From Desulfobulbaceae bacterium (GTDB lineage Bacteria > Desulfobacterota > Desulfobulbia > Desulfobulbales > Desulfobulbaceae), in the NCBI GenBank assembly GCA_013201405.1, contig JABMJC010000008.1, positions 1 through 35,574 on the forward strand: a stretch of DNA of 35,574 nt, written 5' to 3'. The translations under genes and the position numbers were made by a program. Of the stretch, positions 26,910 to 35,574 are shown piece after piece; position 1 is the first letter of the stretch, and each line of letters starts with the position of its first letter. The notes below the pieces were generated by a model. It had not been told where the DNA came from and did no database searches. It saw nothing but the letters and a program-made list of their open reading frames with translations.

Positions 26910-27557
26910 ATGGATATTAGTGCCTTCCGTCAAGACTACCAAAACACACCCCTGACCCGGGATCTGTTGCACAGCGATCCGATTCAGCAATTTGCTCTCT
27001 GGTTTCAGCAGGCCTGCGACGCCGGTATCTGTGAACCCAATGCCATGAGCCTTGCCACCACAGACACCCTTGGTCAACCCAGTCTGCGCACGGTGCTGCT
27101 CAAACTCGTCGATGCACAGGGCTTTGTCTTTTACACCAACTTTGGCAGCCGCAAGGCCAAAGAAATAGCTGCCAACCCGCGGGTTGCCCTGCTCTTCCCG
27201 TGGGTAAGTTTGGCGCGGCAGGTAATGGTTACTGGTGTGGCCGGGCGAATAAGTGCAGCTGAGTCGGCCCGTTATTTTGCCAGCCGTCCCCGGGACAGCC
27301 AGTTGGGCGCCTGGATTTCCCGACAAAGCGAGGTTATTTCCTCTCGTCAGTTGCTGTTGCAGGAGTTTGACAAGGCAAAAAAAAAATTTTTCCAAGGAAA
27401 AATTCCTCTTCCAGATTTCTGGGGAGGATACCGGGTCGTGCCGGAAAGCATAGAATTCTGGCAGGGACAAACCAGCCGCCTGCATGACCGCTTCTGCTAC
27501 CGCCACCTGAAGAGCGGTGATGGCAGCAGCTGGATACTTGAACGCTTGGCCCCTTGA
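26910..27557 (+). CDS. pdxH: Pyridoxamine 5'-phosphate oxidase
   Basis: PNAMSLATTDTLGQPSLRTVLLKLVDAQGFVFYTNFGSRKAKEIAANPRVALLFPW; C-terminal WGGYRVVPESIEFWQGQTSRLHDRFCYR...WILERLAP. Confidence 0.96.
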   Translation: MDISAFRQDYQNTPLTRDLLHSDPIQQFALWFQQACDAGICEPNAMSLATTDTLGQPSLRTVLLKLVDAQGFVFYTNFGSRKAKEIAANPRVALLFPWVSLARQVMVTGVAGRISAAESARYFASRPRDSQLGAWISRQSEVISSRQLLLQEFDKAKKKFFQGKIPLPDFWGGYRVVPESIEFWQGQTSRLHDRFCYRHLKSGDGSSWILERLAP

Positions 27558-27615
27558 TCCGGCCTTCCCCGGCGGCTACTAACCGCTCGCCTTTTTCTTC
27601 CTTTTTCTACTATTC

Positions 27616-29403
27616 ATGTTGACATACACCCTTCGAGTTCTGATCTGCTGCCTTTTTTTATGCTGTATTCCTGGCCAGCTGCTGCTGGCAAGCAGTGCCC
27701 CCATTTCAACTCCCACAAGTCAGGACAGCAACCAGCTGCAACCGGTTGACCGGAAAGGAAAAACAGAAGAGGCTGGCGCCAGTGGTGAAAGAATATTTTT
27801 AGGATTCCGATCCACCTTGAGCAGCGAGTTGCAAACACCGGTCGACAAGACTCCTGAAGAAAAGCTCGCTATGCTCAACGCCCTGCTCAAACAGGGTAAA
27901 AGTCTGCGCCAGGATGCGAGTCAGGTGGAACAGTCCCTGCAACGCAGTTCCACCACCGCAGATACTTCTGAACTCGAAGCGCAGCTCAAAATCCTGGCAC
28001 AGCAGCTAAACGAGACCAGCACTGACTTTGAACGCATTGCCACCGGGGTGGAGCTTTCGATTTTTAATCCGCCGCAGGAAAAACAGTTTAACTGGAAGGA
28101 AGAACTCTCTGCCCTGCTGGATCCCATTATCAAAGAACTGCAGGCCGTTACCGCCACAACCAAACAGCGGGCCGATTTGAAGGAGAGTACCGCTGCCCTC
28201 AAAAAACAGGCGGGTGCAGCTGCCCAGGCAGTGCACAATCTGGAGGGACTGATCCAGGTCAGCCCGAACAAAGACATGACCAGACAACTCAACGAGTTGC
28301 TGAACACCTGGAAAAATGAACAGGAGCGCATCAAAGGCAAGCTGGAACTGGCGCAGATGAAGCTGCAGTCGTTGACCACGCAAGACGGCTCCATGCTGGA
28401 GAGTACCACCAAACGCCTGAGTTCCTTTTTCAAAACCCGTGGCCTCTATCTGCTCCTTGCTGTGTTGGCCTTTAGCGCCACCTTATTCTTGTTGCGCTAC
28501 CTGAGCCGCTTGCTGCTGCGCCACCTGCCCACAGACAAACACGGCCGGCAACCCATGTATGCCCGCCTCATTACCGTGTTTTCCCATATTGTGTCGCTCG
28601 TTTTTGCCCTGGTCGCCCTGATAGCCGTATTTTACATCGTGGCAGACTGGTTCATGCTCAGCCTGGTTATTCTGTTCACTATCGGCCTGTTGTGGGCGGC
28701 ACGCCAAACCTTGCCGCGCCAATGGAAGCAATCCATCCTCATGCTGAATATGGGCGCAGTGCGAGAAGGTGAGCGGCTGTTTCTGGATGGCGTGCCGTGG
28801 CGGGTGGACAGCCTCGGGATGTACTGTCGCCTCTCCAATCCAACCCTTGGTCAGGTACGGCGCATGCCCATTGAGAGCATACTGGGGGAAATTTCACGAC
28901 CCTATGATCTGGATGAACCTTGGTTTCCCTGTAAAAAGGGTGACTATATCAAGCTGAGCGGTAACAATGTAGTCCAGGTAACCAGCCTCTCGCACGAACA
29001 AGTGGAGGTGATGCGCGCCGGCCTGTCCACCGTATACCCCACGGCTACTTTTCTCGGCCTGGCAGCGGGCAATATGTCACAAAAATTCACGGTCAGCACT
29101 GCCCTAGGCCTTTCCTATGGCCTACAAACCGAAATCACCGAGCGTATTCCTCAAGTACTGCACTCCTACCTGCAAAACAAACTTGACGAAGAAGGTTACA
29201 GTTCCAAATGTTTGGGTATTACCTGCGAATTCAGCCTGATGAACAGTTCCAGCCTGGATGTCTTGGCCGTTCTCGAATTTCAGGGAGATATGGCCAGTCT
29301 GTATTACCGGTTGAACCGTTCGCTGCAACGCTGGTGTTTGGAATGCTGCACCGAAAACCAGTGGGAAATCCCCTTCAACCAGCTCACCGTGCATACTGGC
29401 TAA
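27616..29403 (+). CDS. Membrane protein with periplasmic coiled-coil region and divergent MscS-like C-terminus
   Basis: Signal-like N-terminus, long helical region (LEAQLKILAQQLNETSTDFER...), transmembrane cluster LYLLLAVLAFSATLFLLRYLSRLLLRHL, then GERLFLDGVPWRVDSLGMYCRLSNPTLGQVRRMPIESILG resembling an MscS beta domain. Confidence 0.65.
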   Translation: MLTYTLRVLICCLFLCCIPGQLLLASSAPISTPTSQDSNQLQPVDRKGKTEEAGASGERIFLGFRSTLSSELQTPVDKTPEEKLAMLNALLKQGKSLRQDASQVEQSLQRSSTTADTSELEAQLKILAQQLNETSTDFERIATGVELSIFNPPQEKQFNWKEELSALLDPIIKELQAVTATTKQRADLKESTAALKKQAGAAAQAVHNLEGLIQVSPNKDMTRQLNELLNTWKNEQERIKGKLELAQMKLQSLTTQDGSMLESTTKRLSSFFKTRGLYLLLAVLAFSATLFLLRYLSRLLLRHLPTDKHGRQPMYARLITVFSHIVSLVFALVALIAVFYIVADWFMLSLVILFTIGLLWAARQTLPRQWKQSILMLNMGAVREGERLFLDGVPWRVDSLGMYCRLSNPTLGQVRRMPIESILGEISRPYDLDEPWFPCKKGDYIKLSGNNVVQVTSLSHEQVEVMRAGLSTVYPTATFLGLAAGNMSQKFTVSTALGLSYGLQTEITERIPQVLHSYLQNKLDEEGYSSKCLGITCEFSLMNSSSLDVLAVLEFQGDMASLYYRLNRSLQRWCLECCTENQWEIPFNQLTVHTG

Positions 29404-29410
29404 TACCAAG

Positions 29411-30841
29411 ATGACCAAGATGAGCATGCTGAACGAACGCCATCTCCAAGCCCTGCGCGACATTGTGGGCACCGAGCATGTGGCGAGCAGCCGCACCGAC
29501 CGGCTCACCCATTCCTTTGATGCCACCCAACAGCATTGCATGCCGGATGTGGTGGTACACCCTAAAAGTACGGAAGAAATCGCTGCCATCGTGCAACTGG
29601 CTGCCAAACACCGCCTACCCCTGCTGCCCCGGGGTGCGGGCAGCGGTTTCTCCGGCGGCGCCTTGCCGGTACAGGGCGGGATCGTTTTGGTACTCACCCG
29701 CATGAACCGTATTCTTGAAATCGATACCAGCAACCTCATTGCCGTAGTGGAACCCGGGGTAGTTACCGCCAGGCTGCAGGAGGCGGTGGAACGGCTTGGC
29801 CTCTTTTATCCACCGGATCCAGCCTCCAAGGAATTCAGCACCCTGGGCGGCAATGTCGCCGAATGCGCAGGTGGACCACGCTGCGTCAAGTACGGGGTAA
29901 CCCGTGATTATGTCCTTGGCCTGACAGTGGTCACGCCAACCGGTGAGATCATCCGTACCGGCGGCCGCACCATAAAAAATGTGGTTGGCTACGATTTGAC
30001 CAGGCTCTTTGTTGGCTCGGAGGGCACCTTGGGCATAGTCACTGAAATTATCCTGCGCCTCTTGCCCAAGCCCGCGGCCAAACGCACCATGCTGGCCACC
30101 TTCACCCAAATTGACGGGGCCGCCGAAGCGGTCTCTGCCATTATTCGCGGCAAAATCATCCCCACCACCCTGGAATTTATGGATGCTGGTGCCATCGGCT
30201 GTGTGCGCGATCTGCCTGGCATCGATTTACCGGCAGATTGCCAGGCCCTGCTCATTATTGAGGTGGATGGTGAACCAGCACAACTCGAACCACAGCTGGA
30301 GCGAATCATCGAGCTGATGCAACCCCTGGGCCTGCTGGCAACGACCATTGCCCAAGATGCAGCCGCAGCCGAGGCACTCTGGCGGGTGCGCCGCAGCGTC
30401 AGCCCCAGCCTGCGCAAACTTGGCCCCAACAAGTTCAATGAAGATATTGTCGTGCCCCGCGCCAAGGTGCCGGAGATGATCCGCGCCCTTGAAGCTCTTT
30501 CCCAGCGGCTTGCTCTGCCCATCATCAACTTTGGTCATGCCGGCGATGGCAATATCCATGTGAATCTCATGGTCGACTTACAGGAGCCGGGCATGGAGGC
30601 CAAGGTGCAAACGGCCTTGACGGAAATCTTCCGCACCACGGTTTCCCTGGGTGGTTCGGTGAGCGGTGAACACGGCATTGGACTGGCCAAGCAGCCCTAT
30701 ATTGGCCTGGAATTGGATCAACCCACCTTGGCAGTCATGCAGGCGATCAAGGCAGCGCTCGACCCTCTGGGCATCATGAACCCGGGCAAGATCTTCCCGG
30801 CTGAAAGCCGCCTTGCCCTGGCGCAAGGTGAAACGGTTTAG
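29411..30841 (+). CDS. glcD: FAD-linked oxidase, GlcD-like (glycolate oxidase / D-lactate dehydrogenase family)
   Basis: PRGAGSGFSGGALPVQGGIVLVLTRMNRILEID, GGNVAECAGGPRCVKYGVTRDYVLGL, FGHAGDGNIHVNL, SGEHGIGLAKQPYI. Confidence 0.93.
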   Translation: MTKMSMLNERHLQALRDIVGTEHVASSRTDRLTHSFDATQQHCMPDVVVHPKSTEEIAAIVQLAAKHRLPLLPRGAGSGFSGGALPVQGGIVLVLTRMNRILEIDTSNLIAVVEPGVVTARLQEAVERLGLFYPPDPASKEFSTLGGNVAECAGGPRCVKYGVTRDYVLGLTVVTPTGEIIRTGGRTIKNVVGYDLTRLFVGSEGTLGIVTEIILRLLPKPAAKRTMLATFTQIDGAAEAVSAIIRGKIIPTTLEFMDAGAIGCVRDLPGIDLPADCQALLIIEVDGEPAQLEPQLERIIELMQPLGLLATTIAQDAAAAEALWRVRRSVSPSLRKLGPNKFNEDIVVPRAKVPEMIRALEALSQRLALPIINFGHAGDGNIHVNLMVDLQEPGMEAKVQTALTEIFRTTVSLGGSVSGEHGIGLAKQPYIGLELDQPTLAVMQAIKAALDPLGIMNPGKIFPAESRLALAQGETV

Positions 30842-30844
30842 GCT

Positions 30845-32161
30845 TTGATGAGCATCCATAAAGAGCTGAGCGCTTACCGTCAGGAGCTGAGCGCCTGTGT
30901 GCGCTGCGGTGCCTGCCAGGCGCAGTGTCCGACCTACCTGGCAACCAGCAAGGAAGGGGCTGCAGCCCGGGGTAACCTTGTTCTGGCAACGGAGCTGCTG
31001 GCTGGCAGGGCTGAACTGGACGCAGAGGCCGTGCGCGATCTCTCCCTGTGCCTGCTGTGCGGGGCCTGTGTGCACAGCTGTCCCAACCAGGTACCCACCG
31101 ATGCCATAGTCAGTGTACTGCGCCGCGAGATCAGTAAAAAAAAAGGACTAGGCCTCCTGGGCAAGGGAGTGGCTGCCCTCACCGGCAACCCGCGCCTGCT
31201 GGGCAGCCTGATGCGCGGGGCCGGACTGTTTTCTTCCCTGTTTTTTGAAAAAATTCCTGAAACTAGCGGCCTGCGCTTGCGCTTTTCTCCGCACACCCTG
31301 CAAGACCGCGTGTTTCCGCCACTGCCCCGGCAAAACATGTTCGCCCGCCTGCCCCAAAAGCTGCCAGGTCGTCCCGACAAGCCTACACTTGCCTTTTTTG
31401 CCGGCTGCACCATCAGCTATCTCTATCCGGAAATAGCTGAGGCCACGGTGCGTGTACTCCAACATCTCGGCTACACCGTGCTGGTGCCACGCCAACAGGG
31501 ATGTTGCGGCATGCCCGCCCTTTCCTCGGGCAATGGCGAATTGCTCAAGCAGCTTGTCCGTGCCAACACCGCTGCCTTTGCCAACCTGGCGGTTGACCAT
31601 ATCATTACCGCCTGCGCTTCATGCGGAGCAGCGCTCCACCAAGTGCACCAGGCGCAACACGTCCAACCCGGCGAAACCGGGCAGGATTGTACAAGCTTTG
31701 CAAACAAGGTCATGGATATCCATGTCTTTCTTGAAAAAGAGGGTTGTCTGCATACCCTGGCTGACCTTTTGACAACAACGACAGCGACAAGCCAGCGTAT
31801 CAAGGTTTGCTATCACGACCCCTGCCATTTGAAAAATCATGGTGTTACCAGGGAGCCACGTGCTTTGCTGCGTACCCTGCCCATGGTGGACTATGTGGAA
31901 ATGGATGGTGCAGCTCTGTGTTGCGGCCTGGGCGGCACCTTTTCGGCCAGTCAGCCCGACCTGAGCAGAACCATTGCCGACCGCAAGATCGAGGGCCTGG
32001 CCGCAAGTGGTGCTGAACTCGTAGCCAGTGGCTGTCCGGGCTGTATCTTGCAACTAACAGACATTATCCACCGGGCCGGCCTGCCCATGCAAGCTGTACA
32101 CACCATGACTCTGGCCCTGGCTGCCCTTGAACAGGCCCTTGCCACCAAGGAAGAGATGTAA
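30845..32161 (+). CDS. glcF: GlcF-like iron-sulfur subunit (two 4Fe-4S + CCG domains)
   Basis: CVRCGACQAQCPTY, CLLCGACVHSCPNQVP, FFAGCTISYLYPE...QQGCCGMPALSSG, CYHDPCHLKNHG...CCGLGGTFS. Confidence 0.93.
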   Translation: MMSIHKELSAYRQELSACVRCGACQAQCPTYLATSKEGAAARGNLVLATELLAGRAELDAEAVRDLSLCLLCGACVHSCPNQVPTDAIVSVLRREISKKKGLGLLGKGVAALTGNPRLLGSLMRGAGLFSSLFFEKIPETSGLRLRFSPHTLQDRVFPPLPRQNMFARLPQKLPGRPDKPTLAFFAGCTISYLYPEIAEATVRVLQHLGYTVLVPRQQGCCGMPALSSGNGELLKQLVRANTAAFANLAVDHIITACASCGAALHQVHQAQHVQPGETGQDCTSFANKVMDIHVFLEKEGCLHTLADLLTTTTATSQRIKVCYHDPCHLKNHGVTREPRALLRTLPMVDYVEMDGAALCCGLGGTFSASQPDLSRTIADRKIEGLAASGAELVASGCPGCILQLTDIIHRAGLPMQAVHTMTLALAALEQALATKEEM

Positions 32162-32232
32162 CCCTGGAATCGCCGAACCGGCAGTACGTCCCTCTCCCAT
32201 CCCATAAACTGGATTTTCCTTTTCCCGCGCCC

Positions 32233-33591
32233 ATGACTGCCAAACAAAAAAATTCTCTCATAGAACTCCTTGCCTCAGTGCAACTGGCCCTGTTTCTCCT
32301 GTTTCTTTTGTCCACCACCGCCATTATCGGTACCCTCATTCCCCAGCATGCCCAACCCGCCCTGTATAGCCAACAATACGGCCCCGCAGCTGCCCGCTTT
32401 ATCCAGCTGCTCGACATCGACGACATGTACAATTCCTGGTGGTTTCTGAGCCTGCTTACGCTCTTTGCCATCAACCTGATTGTGTGCAGTGCAGACCGCC
32501 TTCCCAGGCTGATCCGTCTGCTCAAACGGGACAATTTGGCCACCACCAGGGAGCAGTTGGAGCGTTTCAGTTTGCAGCGAGCCATGGACAGCCCCCTGCC
32601 CTGCGACGAACAACTCGGCCACCTGCAGAGCATCTTCAAAGAGCATGGCTGGAAGGCCCAGGAACGCCGCACTGAAAGTGGTGCAGTGCTCCTCTTTGCC
32701 CAAAAAGCACCATGGTCCCGCTTTGGTGTCTACCTGGTGCATGCCTCCATCCTCATCATCCTGGTCGGAGCGGTAGTGGGTTCCCCGGCCTTTGCCAGAA
32801 AGGTTCTCAAAAACAGTGACTTTGCCTACAAAGGTTTTGTCATGTTGCCGGAACGGGCCTTCACCGACCATGTGGTTGCCATCCGGCAAAACCAGCCCAT
32901 CAACCTGGGCTTTATGCTTCGGTGCGATCAGTTCCACATTGAATTTTACGACAACGGTATGCCCAAGACCTATCGGTCACAGGTGACGGTGCTGGAACAG
33001 GGCCAGGAGGTGTTACGCACTGAGATCGAAGTCAACAAGCCGCTCAGGTACAAGGGGGTGACCTTCTATCAATCCAGCTACCAACCCTATCAAAACTATG
33101 AGATACAGCTGAAAAAACAGCCCGATGGTGTAACCAGCACGCAAATAATCCCTCCGGCCCAGGAAACCCACTGGGAAGCGGGCGGCATCAGCTACGGTAT
33201 CATCAACCGAGAACGCCAGGGTGAAGTAACCAGACGGGTGAAGCTCTGGCTGCATGACGGAGAGGGAGAAGCCTCGCAGCTCTGGGTGGAGATGGGAAAA
33301 GAAGTGGTGATCGAGCGGCCCAGCGGACAATACCTGCTCAATATCAAACAGATGTATGCCACCGGCCTGCAGGCTGCCAAGGATCCTGGGGTCTGGCTGG
33401 TGTACCTGGGCTGCCTGCTCATGCTGACCGGCCTCTATGCCGCCTTCTTTCTCTCCCACCGCAAGCTCTTTGCCCATGTGCAAGAAAACGGCCCAGGCTG
33501 CCGCCTGCTTTTCGCTGGTACGGCCAATAAAAACAAAGTACAGTTTGGCCATGTCTTCACCCGTATGGCCGACAAACTACAACAACGTTAA
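32233..33591 (+). CDS. resB: Cytochrome c biogenesis protein ResB
   Basis: LLASVQLALFLLFLLSTTAIIGTLIPQ, SWWFLSLLTLFAINLIVCSADRLPR, NKPLRYKGVTFYQSSYQP; followed by ccsB. Confidence 0.93.
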   Translation: MTAKQKNSLIELLASVQLALFLLFLLSTTAIIGTLIPQHAQPALYSQQYGPAAARFIQLLDIDDMYNSWWFLSLLTLFAINLIVCSADRLPRLIRLLKRDNLATTREQLERFSLQRAMDSPLPCDEQLGHLQSIFKEHGWKAQERRTESGAVLLFAQKAPWSRFGVYLVHASILIILVGAVVGSPAFARKVLKNSDFAYKGFVMLPERAFTDHVVAIRQNQPINLGFMLRCDQFHIEFYDNGMPKTYRSQVTVLEQGQEVLRTEIEVNKPLRYKGVTFYQSSYQPYQNYEIQLKKQPDGVTSTQIIPPAQETHWEAGGISYGIINRERQGEVTRRVKLWLHDGEGEASQLWVEMGKEVVIERPSGQYLLNIKQMYATGLQAAKDPGVWLVYLGCLLMLTGLYAAFFLSHRKLFAHVQENGPGCRLLFAGTANKNKVQFGHVFTRMADKLQQR

Positions 33592-33618
33592 CAGACATTT
33601 TTCCCAGAAGGACAACCC

Positions 33619-34455
33619 ATGGACAGTTCCCTGTTGTTCGGTTTCAGCATGATTGCCTATATCCTTGCCTCGGCCATGTACCTGGCCGGGCTGCTCTTCA
33701 AGGCACCCCGTTTCAACCTGGCCGGCACTTGCCTGACCATTGGCGGCGTGGCCATGCACAGCCTGGCTACACTCCTGCGCTGGCAAGAGACGCACCAGGT
33801 CGGCTCTGGGCATGCTCCCCTGACCAACATGTATGAATCACTGGTCTTTTTTGCTCTGTGCACTGCCCTGCTCTATCTTTTTCTCGAATACCGCTACAAA
33901 ATGCGGGGGCTGGGCGCCTTTATCTTGCCGATAGCCGCCCTGATCATGGCCTATGCCTCCTTCTCGCCCCGCATTGATGACAGCATCAAGCCTCTTATTC
34001 CGGCCCTGCAATCCAACTGGCTCATCGCCCATGTGGTCACCTGCTTTATCGGCTATGGCGCCTTTGCCATTGCCGGTGCACTGGGCTTGATGTATCTGCT
34101 CAAAAAACGGGGGGCCCAGCAACGAGAAAACGGTCTGCTCCCCAGTTTGGCCAGTATTGATGAGCTCACCTACAAAACCTTGATCTTTGGTTTTCTCTGG
34201 CTGAGCGCGGGCATCATTACCGGGGCCATCTGGGCAAACGAGGCCTGGGGTACCTACTGGAGTTGGGATCCCAAGGAGACCTGGTCAATCATCACCTGGT
34301 TCCTCTATGCCCTGACCCTGCATGCCCGCTTCACCCGTGGCTGGAGCGGCACCCGCATTGCCTGGCTCTCCATTGTCGGCTTTGTCGCGGTGCTTTTTAC
34401 CTATTTCGGCGTGAACTTTTTTCTTTCCGGGCTGCACAGCTACGGGGCGAGTTGA
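33619..34455 (+). CDS. ccsB: Cytochrome c biogenesis protein CcsB/ResC (CcsA family, heme handling)
   Basis: GSGHAPLTNMYESLVFFA, ANEAWGTYWSWDPKETWSIITWFLYALTLHAR tryptophan-rich WWD-type motif. Confidence 0.95.
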   Translation: MDSSLLFGFSMIAYILASAMYLAGLLFKAPRFNLAGTCLTIGGVAMHSLATLLRWQETHQVGSGHAPLTNMYESLVFFALCTALLYLFLEYRYKMRGLGAFILPIAALIMAYASFSPRIDDSIKPLIPALQSNWLIAHVVTCFIGYGAFAIAGALGLMYLLKKRGAQQRENGLLPSLASIDELTYKTLIFGFLWLSAGIITGAIWANEAWGTYWSWDPKETWSIITWFLYALTLHARFTRGWSGTRIAWLSIVGFVAVLFTYFGVNFFLSGLHSYGAS

Positions 34456-34623
34456 CCCGCATTGCAGCCAGCGCAGCCGGCAGTGAACAAATACTTGAGT
34501 AACAACTGCCAAATGTGAAACAATTGTGAGCTTTTCCCTTACCGCAACTCACCACTGCAATCTACCGCTAATGACACGGATGCACATTGTTCCAGGGTGT
34601 TGCAATCCACTTGCACTCTCTTG

Positions 34624-34652
34624 TTTACCCGCACTCATCAATACGGCATAAT
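34624..34652 (+). promoter_or_regulatory. Candidate sigma70-type promoter for the TauE/SafE gene
   Basis: TTTACC - 17 bp - CATAAT, about 30 bp upstream of the ATG at 34682, inside a 226-bp intergenic gap. Confidence 0.35.
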
Positions 34653-34681
34653 GCATGCTCGTTAGCTTGTGAGCTGATCAT

Positions 34682-35428
34682 ATGTCCACTGTCAGCATGG
34701 TCTTCTTTCTTGCTGCCTGGTTTCTTGCCGGCTTTGTTAACGGACTTGCCGGCATGGGCGCAGCCATGGTGGCCCTGCCCCTGGTGGCTGCGCTCATTGA
34801 ACCGGCAGCCTTGGTGCCGAGCACCTGCCTTGTCGTTACGGTCCTCACCATCTACATGGCCTGGGCATACTGGCGGGATTTTTATTTTTCCGATATAGTT
34901 CCGCTACTGGTAGGATGTTTACCTGGCACTGCGGCCGGTCTTTTAATTCTGCTCATTCTTCCGCCTATCGCCTTGCAACTCATCATCGGCTTGGCCATGG
35001 TGAGCTTTGTTGCCTGGCAAATTTTCTATAAACAAAAAAAAATTCATGCCCCCACCTGGCCTGCGGGATTGGTGGCTGGAGGCGCTACAGGGTTGATGAA
35101 CACTGCCACTTCCTTTGTCAATCCACCCATTGCCATGTATGCGCTCCACGTTGGCTGGAACAAGGAAAGCACGATTGGAAACATGAACGTGTTGGCCCTG
35201 GCCTCCTGCCTGATTACCTGCGCCGCACAGGCCAGCGCTGGGCTATATACCCCAGAGGTACTCTGGGCAGCGCTGTGGGCTGCTCCTATTTCCCTCGCGG
35301 GCCAGATAAGTGCAAGCCCATTGCTGCGCCGGGTTAATGTGCTCTTCTTCCGAAAAATAGTGCTGGTGGTAATTGCCTGTGGTGGGCTCTTATCCGTTAT
35401 CCGCTCGCTGCGCATACTGCTTAGCTGA
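34682..35428 (+). CDS. TauE/SafE family sulfite exporter-like permease
   Basis: WFLAGFVNGLAGMGAAMVALPLVAALI, LVVTVLTIYMAWAYWRDF, ATGLMNTATSFVNPPIAMYALH; multiple hydrophobic helices. Confidence 0.88.
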   Translation: MSTVSMVFFLAAWFLAGFVNGLAGMGAAMVALPLVAALIEPAALVPSTCLVVTVLTIYMAWAYWRDFYFSDIVPLLVGCLPGTAAGLLILLILPPIALQLIIGLAMVSFVAWQIFYKQKKIHAPTWPAGLVAGGATGLMNTATSFVNPPIAMYALHVGWNKESTIGNMNVLALASCLITCAAQASAGLYTPEVLWAALWAAPISLAGQISASPLLRRVNVLFFRKIVLVVIACGGLLSVIRSLRILLS

Positions 35429-35574
35429 GCATTGCTGCTTTCTTTTCTACCCGATAACTATGGGCATCTCGCAGCAAAACATCTTGTCACACCGCAGCCC
35501 AGCGGCTAAAGAGCTTGTGAGATGTGGTCTCCATTTTCCGACAGTTTGGCGGCAAGTTTAAGGTGGGTTCAAAT

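Noticed and set aside
1-35574. CRISPR arrays, tRNA/rRNA genes, transposons or prophage
   Set aside because: No regularly spaced repeats, no recognisable cloverleaf or rRNA segments, and no transposase, integrase or phage structural motifs were seen by eye; a tRNAscan/CRISPR finder run would confirm.

Overview
The window looks like chromosomal DNA from an anaerobic Desulfobacterota-type bacterium (Desulfobulbaceae-like; taxonomy inferred from gene content only). It is densely coded on both strands. No rRNA, tRNA, CRISPR array, transposase or phage gene was recognised. Left to right: (i) the 5' end of a secreted-protein gene running off the left edge (-); (ii) a translationally coupled + strand trio of sugar nucleotidyltransferase, AmgK-like kinase and der; (iii) a long - strand short-chain acyl-CoA oxidation cluster, in transcription order thiolase, CoA-transferase A and B, crotonase, acyl-CoA dehydrogenase, membrane FeS ETF:quinone oxidoreductase, etfB, etfA and an acetate transporter; (iv) a - strand formate dehydrogenase operon whose catalytic subunit is split in the ORF track by an in-frame TGA, read here as selenocysteine with a candidate SECIS hairpin, followed by fdnH, fdnI and fdhE; (v) a NodB deacetylase and GT25 glycosyltransferase pair divergent from a B12-binding radical SAM enzyme; (vi) a multi-zinc-ribbon protein resembling TackOD1 with a degenerate GGDEF-like C-terminus, in tandem with a CYTH phosphatase; (vii) a + strand series of Sir2, PdxH, MscS-like membrane protein, GlcD/GlcF-like oxidase, ResB/CcsB cytochrome c biogenesis and a TauE/SafE permease. 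The best-supported special feature is the selenocysteine formate dehydrogenase. The least described parts are the TackOD1-like/CYTH pair and the NodB/GT25/radical-SAM locus. No clearly novel system could be proven from sequence alone.
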